This document shows positions 6,937-13,524 of a stretch of DNA of 14,845 bases, piece after piece (within the stretch, counting starts at the first letter, position 1; the number at the start of each line of letters is the position of its first letter). The stretch spans positions 1 to 14,845 of the forward strand of contig PMAK01000250.1 in assembly GCA_003153655.1 (NCBI GenBank). Reading direction: 5' to 3'. The position numbers were made by a program, and so were the translations under genes. This DNA comes from Phycisphaerales bacterium. GTDB lineage: Bacteria > Planctomycetota > Phycisphaerae > Tepidisphaerales > Tepidisphaeraceae. A model generated the notes under the pieces. The model ran no database searches. It was given only the letters and a program-made list of their open reading frames with translations, and had not been told where the DNA came from.

Positions 6937-7168
6937 GGGCACAAATAGGTGCCACATGCTTTCTTTTATCGTTTGTTTGTGGAATTTGCCTATTGAAGTG
7001 CCGCGGCTGTCTCCGGGATACTACCGGACTGATGTACGAGCGATAGATGTTCGTGTCGGGGTAAGGAAGGGAAAGGTTAGTCGCAGCATTTCGTAACGCC
7101 GGAATTCAACGGCGCAGATCAATAGAAGATCCCGGCTTCCAGCAGTGGGTGAGGCCGGGGTCTTTTTT
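6937..7168 (+). ncRNA. Candidate structured RNA with intrinsic terminator, family unknown
   Basis: No protein gene fits here, but the stretch folds well by hand. A 5' hairpin GGCAC-aaatag-GTGCC is at 6938-6953. A long-range closing helix pairs TATTGA (6991-6996) with TCAATA (7119-7124), and GTGCCG (6998-7003) with CGGCGC (7110-7115). Inside it, GCTGT/GCAGC pair at 7006-7010 and 7083-7087, and there are hairpins at 7012-7028 (TCCGG/CCGGA) and 7036-7054 (ACGAGCG/TGTTCGT). A purine-rich strand follows at about 7057-7081; its AAGGGAAAG (7067-7075) could also pair with CTTTCTTTT (6959-6967). CGCCG/CGGCG at 7097-7114 is a competing hairpin. It ends in a strong terminator and has a plausible promoter. 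I do not recognise a known family: the SRP core GGAAGGAAGC and tmRNA and RNase P marks are absent. A 6S-like role is possible but unproven. Confidence 0.5.
7127..7168 (+). terminator. Strong intrinsic terminator
   Basis: AGATCCCGGCTTC (7127-7139) pairs with GAGGCCGGGGTCT (7151-7163) over all 13 positions, two of them G-U, around an 11-base loop. A run of six T (7163-7168) follows. It stops transcription from upstream before the tRNA-Leu gene, and so defines the 3' end of a transcript that has no reading frame. Confidence 0.9.
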
Positions 7169-7241
7169 AATTGTCAAAATCGGCAGGCGAATTTGGAACT
7201 CACGGTGCACTCTCTGGCATCTACCCCCGCGCGTTGACGAT

Positions 7242-7269
7242 TTGACACCCAATCGTTAATCGGTCTAAT
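7242..7269 (+). promoter_or_regulatory. Sigma-70-type promoter of tRNA-Leu
   Basis: A perfect TTGACA at 7242-7247, a 16-base spacer and TCTAAT at 7264-7269 (5 of 6 to consensus). The start point would be near 7276, about 16 bases before the tRNA. This is the best promoter match I found in the window. Confidence 0.7.
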
Positions 7270-7291
7270 CCTGTTTGGCCCGACTCCAATC

Positions 7292-7373
7292 GCAGGAGTG
7301 GCGGAATTGGCAGACGCGCAGGACTTAGGATCCTGTACCGCAAGGTGTAGGGGTTCGACTCCCCTCTCCTGCA
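7292..7373 (+). tRNA. tRNA-Leu (anticodon UAG)
   Basis: Acceptor GCAGGAG (7292-7298) pairs with CTCCTGC (7366-7372), and the discriminator is A7373. The D arm reads TGGCGGAATTGGCAGACGC. The anticodon stem is CAGGA/TCCTG, with loop CTTAGGA and anticodon TAG at 7326-7328. A long variable arm (about 7336-7349) and the GGTTCGA T-loop identify a class II leucine tRNA that reads CUA and probably other CUN codons. The 3' CCA is not encoded and must be added. Confidence 0.97.
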
Positions 7374-7389
7374 TTTTTTCGGCCGATCC

Positions 7390-8526
7390 ATGAAAGATTT
7401 GCTAGCAACCGGCTATCACTGCCATTTCGTCGCCTCGGTTCTGACCGTCGCGGCGATGGTATGCCCCGCCCGCGCGGATATCGTCTCCATCCGCCGGCCA
7501 ACCGAACCGGCTACTGTTGCTCCCACCGTTTATACCGATGTGAAGGTCACCGACATTATTGATGGCCGAATCGCCTTCACAACCGCCGCCGGCAATACCG
7601 TCGCCAAGGACATGGCGTCGGTCGTCGGGATGTCAATCGAAGATGAACCGGCGTTCAATCAGGCCCAGCAGGATTATGCCGCCAACCAGTTCAATCGTGC
7701 CGTCGATGAATACGAGCAGACGATCCAGAAGACCGACAAACCCTGGCTCAAAAACTTCTGCCAGCCGTTCCTGACCGATGCCGCCAATAAGTCCGGACGT
7801 TTCGACAGAGCCGTCGAAGGCTATATCAATCTCGTCATGAACCAGCCGGCTGCTGCTGTTCGATATCGCCCGGCCGTTCCGCCGCCGTCATCCCAATATC
7901 TCGACGATGCGGCCAAGACGCTTTCCGCTGCCGTTGATGTTTCCGACATCACGTCCGAGCAGCAGACGCCATTGCTCTCCCTGCTGCTCGACGTCGATCG
8001 TGCTCGCAATGACACCGCCGGCGTTGACGCGATTGCAACGCGACTTGGCAAACTTGTCGGAAACTCCGGAAACCCCACGGCTAACGTGGCGTCGCTCGCG
8101 CTGGCGGATGCCAAGCTCGCCGAGGCAAACGCCGCGCTCGCGCAAAAGGATTTCGATCGCGCCGCGAGCATCATTACTGGAGCTGGCGATCTTTTTGTCG
8201 ATTCCACGCGGCAAGCTGATGCGCTATTCATCCTCGCCCAGGCGCGCGATGGACAGGCCGGTTCAAAGAACGATCCCAACGCCTGGCGGGATGCTGCCAT
8301 CGCATACATGCGTGTCGCCGCCGATTTCAAGGATGCAGCCGGCGCACCGCACGTCGCGGATGCCTTGCTTCACGCCGCCGCGATTCTTGAAAATCAATTG
8401 AATCAGTCTCCTCAGGCTTTGCAGATGTATCAGAGCATCCAGACTCGCTTTCCCAACACCGCCGCCGCCGCCAAGGCGACCAGTCAGGCTGGCCGCCTTC
8501 TGGCTGCGGGAGTGCGGCCCAGTTAA
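7390..8526 (+). CDS. Secreted TPR-like repeat protein
   Basis: A 378-residue protein of unknown specific role. Residues 1-29 form a signal peptide ending CPARA, with cleavage expected before Asp30. After a Pro/Thr linker comes a small beta region (TDVKVTDIIDGRIAFTTAAG), then tetratricopeptide-like helical hairpins: FNQAQQDYAANQFNRAVDEY, KSGRFDRAVEGYINLVMNQP, and at the C-terminus NQSPQALQMYQSIQTRFPNT followed by an Ala-rich helix. The last pattern is the one seen in YbgF/BamD-type periplasmic TPR proteins. It starts 16 bases after tRNA-Leu with no promoter between and no clear Shine-Dalgarno sequence, so it may be cut from a tRNA-mRNA precursor. The SurA-like gene follows 39 bases on and the two probably act together in the periplasm. 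Confidence 0.85.
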   Translation: MKDLLATGYHCHFVASVLTVAAMVCPARADIVSIRRPTEPATVAPTVYTDVKVTDIIDGRIAFTTAAGNTVAKDMASVVGMSIEDEPAFNQAQQDYAANQFNRAVDEYEQTIQKTDKPWLKNFCQPFLTDAANKSGRFDRAVEGYINLVMNQPAAAVRYRPAVPPPSSQYLDDAAKTLSAAVDVSDITSEQQTPLLSLLLDVDRARNDTAGVDAIATRLGKLVGNSGNPTANVASLALADAKLAEANAALAQKDFDRAASIITGAGDLFVDSTRQADALFILAQARDGQAGSKNDPNAWRDAAIAYMRVAADFKDAAGAPHVADALLHAAAILENQLNQSPQALQMYQSIQTRFPNTAAAAKATSQAGRLLAAGVRPS

Positions 8527-8555
8527 AAGATCGAGTTAAAAGATTCAGTTAAAAG
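8521..8555 (+). repeat. 13-bp triple tandem repeat carrying stops in three frames
   Basis: AGTTAAAAG recurs at 8521-8529, 8534-8542 and 8547-8555, an exact 13-base period. The first copy contains the stop codon of the TPR-like gene (TAA 8524-8526). The other copies place TAA at 8537 and 8550, so all three forward frames are closed before the next gene. It also supplies the A-rich, AAAAGG-containing leader of the SurA-like gene. Confidence 0.8.
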
Positions 8556-8565
8556 GCTTTGCCAA

Positions 8566-10602
8566 ATGATCAAAATTATTCGGAAGAATCAGAAGAAGTT
8601 CATGGCGGTGTTCGCCGTCGGACTGATGGTCATGTTCATCAAGCAATTGGTTCCCGACACGGGGCGGTCAAGTCCCACCGCCCAAATCGTCGGCACCATC
8701 GCGGGTTCCAAAGTCTCGCAAACGGTCATCATGAACTACAACGACGAATGGCAGTTTGTCCGGCGATTGTACTACGTCGATCCCAGCCACCCCGATGCCG
8801 AGCCGCAACAAATGGTGGTTAGATTCCTCGGCGACGATCTCGTCGGCCGAATCAATCAAAGCATGAATTCGAGCCACGGCGGTCCGCTCTATTACCTGCT
8901 CATTCAGGAAGCGTCTCGCGAAGGGATTGTCATTCCCAAGGAAGAGCTTGAGAGCACCCTGACGACATACGTTCGCCCGCTTCCCGATGTCGGAACCGAG
9001 GCGCGGGACAATGTCGAGGAAGCGGTTGCGCATTGCCTCATGATTCAGCGCTTGCTCGATCGCGCGGGCAGCGTCATCAAAATCAGCCGCCCGGAGCAGC
9101 AATTGGCTCTAGCTCGCACGGGGCAGGAATTGTCTGTGAAATTTGTGCCGGTGCAGGCCGGCAGCTTTCTCAGCCAGATCCCCGCGCCAACCGCTGCCGA
9201 TATTCAAAAACAGTTTGACCTGTACAGCGATGAGATCGCGGCCCAGCCTGGGAAAAACGCCGGCCAGTTCGGGCAAAAATCTGACCCGCTCGGCTTTGGC
9301 TATAAAACCCCCAACCGTGTGCTGGTCCAGTACATCGGCCTGAACCACTCGGATGTTCAAGACGCGGCAATCGCGTCCAAATCAAAGGCAGATTGGTACG
9401 TCGCCGCCTATGGCGAATTCAAATCCAACCGCGAAGATTACGACAGCCGACCGCTTGCGCCGGCTACACAGTCGGCCGCGCGCGTCGGAGCGGCCAATCA
9501 GCCGACCACACGCAGGGCTGAAAATCTTGACGATGATTTTGCTCTGCACGCCGATCTCGTTCTGAACGATCTATATGCCCGCGAAACGGAGAAGTTGACG
9601 GGCACGATTCTCAAGCAGATCAGCGAAAAAATGAGCTATGGCTTTGGCTCATATCGTGATGCTCTCGCCTCTGCCGGCGGGGCGGCTGCGAATCCCGCAA
9701 AGCTGGCCCCGGGCGCGGGGGCCGACTACGTGACCTTCAAATTCATGCAGGATCTCGCCGCCTCGATCCGGACCCAGTATGGCATCACGCCGATTCTCGG
9801 AAACATCGAGCAGTTGAAAACCGAAGACGAACTTTCGCAGATCCCCGCCATCGGTCATTCTATGAGCCCAATGTCCGGCAATAGCCGGGAAATCCCTTTC
9901 CCATTTTACGCGGTGGAATTGTTCCAGCCGCTGATGAGTGATGCCGCTAAGAATTCATCGCTCGAAGCGCTGGCCCTGGCGGCCTGGCAGCCTTCCAATC
10001 CGCTTGAGGACGAAACGCAAAACGTCTATCTCTATCGCATTAGCGGAAGCGATCGCGCTCACACGCCGCCGCTGGCGGATGTGAAGGATCAGGTCGCCAG
10101 CGACTGGAAGATCAATGCCGCTTACCAAAAGGCTCTGGAAACCAGCCGCCTGCTTCTCGCCAGCGCACAAAAGCAGGGTCTGGATGCCGCGGCGGCCGAG
10201 GCGCATCTCTCTTCGCCGATCACCACGGATCCGTTTGATCCCAGTACGGTTCTCTCCGGCCGCGCGCCGGCAAGTATTCCGCCCTTGAAACTCTCGCCGG
10301 ATTCGGCGCGCGAACTCGCCAGCCTCTCGCTTCAGCTTCTCACGACAACGCCCGGCGGGAATGGCCGTCAGCAGCTTCTGGCCGAGTTATATGCCGATCG
10401 CATCGCGTCGGTGATCGAGCTCCATGAGGCCAAGCCGCTTTGGGATTCCCAGAACAAGTCTTTCATTACGATGGACATCATGGCCCGGTTGCGGGAGGAG
10501 CAACGCATCGCTTTGAATGCACAAATATCGACAGCACAGGCGGTTTCCGACCGGCTGGGATATCAGCCCGAGAAGGGTCCCACGACGGCCGAGTCGCCTT
10601 GA
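8566..10602 (+). CDS. Membrane-anchored SurA/PpiD N-terminal-like protein
   Basis: A 678-residue protein. A basic N-terminus (IKIIRKNQKKF) precedes one hydrophobic segment at about residues 13-29, giving an uncleaved anchor with the rest in the periplasm. It then reads IVGTIAGSKVSQTVIMNYND, the strand-helix start of the SurA/PpiD N-terminal chaperone domain, with helical segments to about residue 130. Middle parts such as LSVKFVPVQAGSF and TAADIQKQFDLYSDEIA follow PpiD architecture. I do not find a parvulin active-site core, so it may be a chaperone without isomerase activity. A long low-similarity helical region and an acidic-basic tail follow. The start codon is preceded only by a weak AAAAGG. 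It is probably co-transcribed with the TPR-like gene, and tRNA-Lys follows 51 bases downstream. Confidence 0.75.
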   Translation: MIKIIRKNQKKFMAVFAVGLMVMFIKQLVPDTGRSSPTAQIVGTIAGSKVSQTVIMNYNDEWQFVRRLYYVDPSHPDAEPQQMVVRFLGDDLVGRINQSMNSSHGGPLYYLLIQEASREGIVIPKEELESTLTTYVRPLPDVGTEARDNVEEAVAHCLMIQRLLDRAGSVIKISRPEQQLALARTGQELSVKFVPVQAGSFLSQIPAPTAADIQKQFDLYSDEIAAQPGKNAGQFGQKSDPLGFGYKTPNRVLVQYIGLNHSDVQDAAIASKSKADWYVAAYGEFKSNREDYDSRPLAPATQSAARVGAANQPTTRRAENLDDDFALHADLVLNDLYARETEKLTGTILKQISEKMSYGFGSYRDALASAGGAAANPAKLAPGAGADYVTFKFMQDLAASIRTQYGITPILGNIEQLKTEDELSQIPAIGHSMSPMSGNSREIPFPFYAVELFQPLMSDAAKNSSLEALALAAWQPSNPLEDETQNVYLYRISGSDRAHTPPLADVKDQVASDWKINAAYQKALETSRLLLASAQKQGLDAAAAEAHLSSPITTDPFDPSTVLSGRAPASIPPLKLSPDSARELASLSLQLLTTTPGGNGRQQLLAELYADRIASVIELHEAKPLWDSQNKSFITMDIMARLREEQRIALNAQISTAQAVSDRLGYQPEKGPTTAESP

Positions 10603-10611
10603 CGGAGCGCC

Positions 10612-10639
10612 TTGACAAGCAGAATAGGCAGGCTAGGTT
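10612..10639 (+). promoter_or_regulatory. Candidate promoter of tRNA-Lys
   Basis: A perfect TTGACA at 10612-10617, a 16-base spacer and a weak TAGGTT at 10634-10639. It lies just after the stop codon of the SurA-like gene; the start would be near 10646, 8 bases before the tRNA. The -35 box is strong, the -10 box poor. Confidence 0.45.
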
Positions 10640-10653
10640 ACGACGGATTACCA

Positions 10654-10726
<73 letters not shown>

Positions 10727-10748
10727 TTTCAACATTCCATCAATAATT

Positions 10749-10780
10749 TAGCCGCCGGTGATCATACCGGCGGCTATTTA
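10749..10780. terminator. Strong hairpin terminator, probably bidirectional
   Basis: TAGCCGCCGGT pairs perfectly with ACCGGCGGCTA over 11 positions around the six-base loop gatcat. It sits between tRNA-Lys and a convergent small gene, with AT-rich flanks on both sides (aataattta and ctattta), so it can end transcripts from either strand. The T-run is interrupted. Confidence 0.7.
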
Positions 10781-10800
10781 CCAACTTGCGATAAAAAACT

Positions 10801-10995
10801 TCAGTTGGTCTTTGTTTCAGTGGTCGATTTGTCATCCGTGTTTGTGATCGGGTTGTGAGTCGTGGTGGTTTCCTCATGCGTGCTGCCACCCAATAAGCCT
10901 GGCTTATCGGTTTCAGTATGGGATGTCTCGCATCCGAAGCCGAACAAACCGAGAGACAAGGGTGCCGACAGCAGGAGAATACGTAAAACTTTCAT
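10801..10995 (-). CDS. Small lipoprotein, function unknown
   Basis: A 64-residue protein. Its signal peptide MKVLRILLLSAPLSLGLFGF runs straight into GC at residues 21-22, so Cys22 would be lipidated. The remaining 42 residues are hydrophilic and very rich in Thr, Glu, Asp and Lys, with no hydrophobic core; they are probably disordered. A perfect Shine-Dalgarno AGGAG stands 5 bases before the ATG, and TAAAAT lies 18 bases further upstream on the same strand. No pathway can be read. It shares strand and neighbourhood with a CsbD-like stress gene, so an envelope stress role is an inference only. Size and signal make it a real gene rather than a chance frame. Confidence 0.8.
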   Translation of the reverse strand: MKVLRILLLSAPLSLGLFGFGCETSHTETDKPGLLGGSTHEETTTTHNPITNTDDKSTTETKTN

Positions 10996-11053
10996 GGGCG
11001 CTCCTTAAGTAAATTTTACATGACGGGCTGCGTGCACGGACTAATCTCCCAGT

Positions 11054-11093
11054 GCATAAAGCCGAAGCTCGCATGCGCGGCATAAAAGCCGAG
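11054..11093 (-). promoter_or_regulatory. Direct repeats upstream of the small lipoprotein gene
   Basis: GCATAAAGCCGA (11054-11065) and GCATAAAAGCCGAG (11080-11093) lie in the same orientation 26 bases apart, about two and a half helical turns. They are 59 to 98 bases upstream of the lipoprotein start and could be an activator or sigma-factor site. There is no direct proof. Confidence 0.35.
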
Positions 11094-11134
11094 TGTGTTT
11101 CTCTCTAAAAATTCAGGCATCTCCAATCTCAATC

Positions 11135-11317
11135 TTAATCGCGGCCAGCGCTTTTCTTCGTGGTCGCTTTGCCAATCGTTTCCTGCGCCTTTCCGACCAC
11201 TTGTTGTGCTTTACCCTTGATCTGCTGGCCCGTATTGCCGGTGACCGCGCCCGCAACGTCGTTGGCCTTACCCTTGATCTGTTTCACTTTTCCCGCAAGC
11301 ACGTCTTCTCTGCCCAT
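11135..11317 (-). CDS. CsbD-family stress response protein
   Basis: A 60-residue, lysine- and alanine-rich protein with the CsbD/YjbJ pattern. KVKQIKGKANDVAGAVTGNT is followed by a second, similar unit, QQIKGKAQQVVGKAQETIGK, so the protein is a short repeat of GK-rich helices. Members are small, abundant and induced by general stress in many bacteria; the molecular role is unknown. A Shine-Dalgarno-like AAAGGAAAG ends 3 bases before the ATG, and a good promoter lies upstream at 11347-11375. It is likely a single-gene transcript, with the small lipoprotein gene downstream on the same strand. Confidence 0.88.
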   Translation of the reverse strand: MGREDVLAGKVKQIKGKANDVAGAVTGNTGQQIKGKAQQVVGKAQETIGKATTKKSAGRD

Positions 11318-11346
11318 AGCTTTCCTTTCGTAAATGATGCTGAATG

Positions 11347-11375
11347 AGAATAGCTTCTTAAAAAAATCGTCTCAA
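11347..11375 (-). promoter_or_regulatory. Promoter of the CsbD-like gene
   Basis: On the minus strand TTGAGA (plus 11370-11375, 5 of 6) stands 17 bases before TATTCT (plus 11347-11352, 4 of 6). The start would be near 11340, giving a leader of about 23 bases that contains the ribosome binding site. Despite the stress role of the family, the match is to a housekeeping promoter. Confidence 0.6.
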
Positions 11376-11461
11376 TCAGGCAGCAGACGAGAAGGACCTA
11401 CGGGTATCCCTGATAAGATTTGGAGTCACACTCGGAGCGGCTCCATTGAGAAAAATAAATC

Positions 11462-11500
11462 TTGAATTGCCATGTGATTACTGTTATATATCTGTAGTCA
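11462..11500 (+). promoter_or_regulatory. Promoter and dyad operator of the GntR-ABC operon
   Basis: TTGAAT at 11462-11467, a 17-base spacer and TATATA at 11485-11490 form a promoter. An imperfect dyad, TGATTACTG...CTGTAGTCA, spans 11475-11500 and is centred on the -10 box; 10 of 13 base pairs are symmetric. A GntR dimer bound there would block polymerase. The start would be near 11497, about 16 bases before the TTG start codon. Confidence 0.6.
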
Positions 11501-11512
11501 TTTGGAAATTCC

Positions 11513-11929
11513 TTGTTTATTCGCATCGAAACATCCTCGGGCGTGCCGATTACGCGGCAGATCGTTGACCAAATTCGCAGCCACAGCGTTAGTGGCGCCC
11601 TGGCTCCGGGCGATCGGCTGCCGAGCGTGCGCCAGCTCGCCAAAGAATTATTGGTCAACCAAAACACGATCTTGCGCGTCTACGAGCGGCTGACGGCCGA
11701 AGGACTGCTGGAGCGCCGGCAGGGGGATGGCACGTATGTCAGCAACAGCCTGCCGCGCGGCCGGGGGAAAGTTCAACGCGAACTCCTGGTTCAGGAGATT
11801 GATCGCCTCGCGCATCGCGCTGCGGATCTGGGTGTCACTGCTGAAGAGCTTCAAAAGCTGTTTGATGAATCCTTCTCGCGTGTCGAGAGGGAGCGGATTG
11901 ATAGGAAGAAAGGACAGGCCAATGAGTGA
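11513..11929 (+). CDS. GntR-family transcriptional regulator, YtrA type
   Basis: A 138-residue DNA-binding repressor. It opens like YtrA proteins (FIRIETSSGVPITRQIVDQI), followed by the GntR winged helix-turn-helix: LAPGDRLPSVRQLAKELLVN, TILRVYERLTAEGLLERRQG and DGTYVS. The short C-terminal part is two helices with no large ligand domain, which separates it from FadR and HutC types. A TAG stop stands six codons upstream with no ATG between, so the start must be the TTG at 11513; GGAAA at 11504-11508 serves as ribosome binding site. It overlaps the ATPase gene by 8 bases. YtrA-type genes usually repress their own ABC operon, and the dyad at 11475-11500 fits this. Confidence 0.93.
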   Translation: MFIRIETSSGVPITRQIVDQIRSHSVSGALAPGDRLPSVRQLAKELLVNQNTILRVYERLTAEGLLERRQGDGTYVSNSLPRGRGKVQRELLVQEIDRLAHRAADLGVTAEELQKLFDESFSRVERERIDRKKGQANE

Positions 11930-12845
11930 ACAGCCGGTCATTGAGATGCGGGGAATTGAAAAAGCGTTCGGCCGCAAGCCTGTGCTGCAAGGTTTGGATC
12001 TGAGCGTGCCGGCGGGCCAGACATTCGCGTTTCTCGGCCGAAACGGCGCGGGGAAGACCACAACCATACGCATGCTGCTTGGCCTGCTTAAGCCGGATGC
12101 GGGCCATGTCCGCGTGCTGGGTCTTGATCCGAGCATGGATCCGCTGGCAATCCGCCGGCGCGTGGGATATGTGGCCGAAGATCAAACGATGTTCGGTTGG
12201 ATGAGGATGGGACAGCTCCTTTCGTTTGTCGCGCCGTTTTACCCGACCTGGGATGTGGCCTGGGCGAAACAATTGAGCGACCGGTTCGAATTGCCGCTGA
12301 AAACCCGAGTGAAACATCTCTCGAAAGGGCAGGGCGTCCGCGTGGCGCTGCTGCTTGCGCTGGCGCATCGGCCTAAGCTGGTCATCTTCGACGATCCGAC
12401 GCTGGGTCTCGACCCGATCATGCGAAAGGAATTCCTACGAGAACTCGTCACCCATTTGCAGGGAGAACACGTGAGCGTTTTCTTCAGTTCGCATCTGCTC
12501 TACGAGATCGAGCCGGTCGCCGATTCGGTGGTAATTCTGGATCACGGCCGGGTGTTGCGCCAGGCGGCAACCGAAGATCTCCGCGCCCAGGTGAAGCGAT
12601 TGGTCGCTCCGGCGGACGCTCAGGAAATCTTGCGCGGTCTGCCCGGCATCCTGGACATGAGCATCAGCGGGCGGCAAGCGACGGTGGTGGTGGAAGACAT
12701 CATAGCCGCTCGCGCTGCGATGGCGGCCGCCGGCGTGACCGCCCAGGAGATCGATCTGAATCTCGATGAGATATTCGAAGCCTACGTGATCGGACGGCGA
12801 AAGGAGGGGAAGGATGTTGAGCCTCATCTGGAAAGAGTGGCATGA
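11922..12845 (+). CDS. ABC transporter ATP-binding protein (YtrB-like)
   Basis: A 307-residue cytoplasmic ATPase for an ABC-2-type exporter. Walker A GRNGAGKTT is at residues 39-47, the Q-loop region is GYVAEDQTMF, the signature is LSKGQ at 133-137, Walker B is LVIFDDP with Asp157-Asp158, the D-loop is LGLDP, and the switch His191 is in FFSSHLLYEIE. Asp158 stands where the catalytic Glu is normal; this is seen in a subset of such ATPases. The last 80 residues form a small alpha/beta tail with VTAQEIDLNLDEIFEAYV, as in YtrB/CcmA-type proteins. The frame is open upstream to 11727, but the ATG at 11922 gives the standard N-terminus and overlaps the gntR end. It overlaps the next gene by 32 bases. 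Confidence 0.94.
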   Translation: MSEQPVIEMRGIEKAFGRKPVLQGLDLSVPAGQTFAFLGRNGAGKTTTIRMLLGLLKPDAGHVRVLGLDPSMDPLAIRRRVGYVAEDQTMFGWMRMGQLLSFVAPFYPTWDVAWAKQLSDRFELPLKTRVKHLSKGQGVRVALLLALAHRPKLVIFDDPTLGLDPIMRKEFLRELVTHLQGEHVSVFFSSHLLYEIEPVADSVVILDHGRVLRQAATEDLRAQVKRLVAPADAQEILRGLPGILDMSISGRQATVVVEDIIAARAAMAAAGVTAQEIDLNLDEIFEAYVIGRRKEGKDVEPHLERVA

Positions 12846-13524
12846 GCAAAGCTGGAAGCTGGGTTTCGGCTCTCTGGTCCTTTGCGCGCTGGCATTGATC
12901 GGCCTCCACTCCCGCATCATCGACGATGAATCGATGGTCATGTTCGTCTGTTTTTTGGGCGTGATTTTATTGCCGGTGTTGTCGAGCACGGGCTTGGTAC
13001 CGGCTGAGCGCGGCGAGGGAAGCCTGGAATCGCTTCTCGCTCTTCCTGTCAAACCGGGGCGAATTCTCGCCGCCAAGACCGCGATGGGAGTATTACTTTG
13101 CGCCGTGCCGCTCTTGCTGGCGGGGGTGGTGAGCATTTTTGCCGCGGGCGGCCGGGAAATGGCCACGGGCGCGATGTTCGCCCTCTACGGCCGCTCGGCG
13201 CTGGCGGCAATTTCGCTCTTTGTCTGGATGCTGGCGCTGACTATTCGGCTTCCCAATGAAACGCGGGCGAGCCTGCTCGCGATTGGCCTGCTGATTTTCT
13301 GGATGCTGGCCACTGAGGGACTTCGTTTTCCTTCTGTTCCGCCGCTGGTATTCGATATCTCGCCGCTTGCGTTTGTCTACAGAAGAGAGACCGGCAGGCA
13401 AGAGTGGCGCATCATCTGGAGTCTTTCTCCTCTCGGTGGCGTGCTGATCGTACAAGCGGCCATTGTCGCGATTCTCTGGTGGTGGGCATCCAAACGCCTC
13501 GCCGGCGGGGAGGGAGAGTCATGA
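12814..13524 (+). CDS. ABC-2-type permease
   Basis: A 236-residue inner-membrane protein with about six hydrophobic segments, starting MLSLIWKEWHEQSWKLGFG; the WKEW motif near the N-terminus is typical of ABC-2 permeases of this operon type. The loop PAERGEGSLESLLALPVKPG, before AAKTAMGVLLC, is the coupling region that touches the ATPase. A WWWASKRL end suggests a cytoplasmic tail. A very good Shine-Dalgarno AAGGAGG (12801-12807) stands 6 bases before the ATG, inside the ATPase gene. Its stop overlaps the next start as ATGA. Substrate is unknown. Confidence 0.9.
   Translation: MLSLIWKEWHEQSWKLGFGSLVLCALALIGLHSRIIDDESMVMFVCFLGVILLPVLSSTGLVPAERGEGSLESLLALPVKPGRILAAKTAMGVLLCAVPLLLAGVVSIFAAGGREMATGAMFALYGRSALAAISLFVWMLALTIRLPNETRASLLAIGLLIFWMLATEGLRFPSVPPLVFDISPLAFVYRRETGRQEWRIIWSLSPLGGVLIVQAAIVAILWWWASKRLAGGEGES

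Noticed and set aside
6937..7168. Assigning the structured RNA to 6S RNA, SRP RNA, tmRNA or a riboswitch
   Set aside because: The conserved cores of SRP, tmRNA and RNase P are absent. It ends in a terminator before a tRNA rather than leading into a metabolic gene. A 6S fold is only loosely matched.
7292..7373. tRNA-Leu as an integration site of a mobile element
   Set aside because: No integrase, no repeat of the tRNA 3' end elsewhere in the window, and no change in gene style.
7174..7374. Minus-strand frame over tRNA-Leu
   Set aside because: A known kind of artefact: it is the antisense translation of a tRNA gene (RGVEPLHLAVQDPKSC).
12435..13166. Minus-strand frame of 243 codons
   Set aside because: Antisense to the ATPase and the first permease, both of which have clear motifs.
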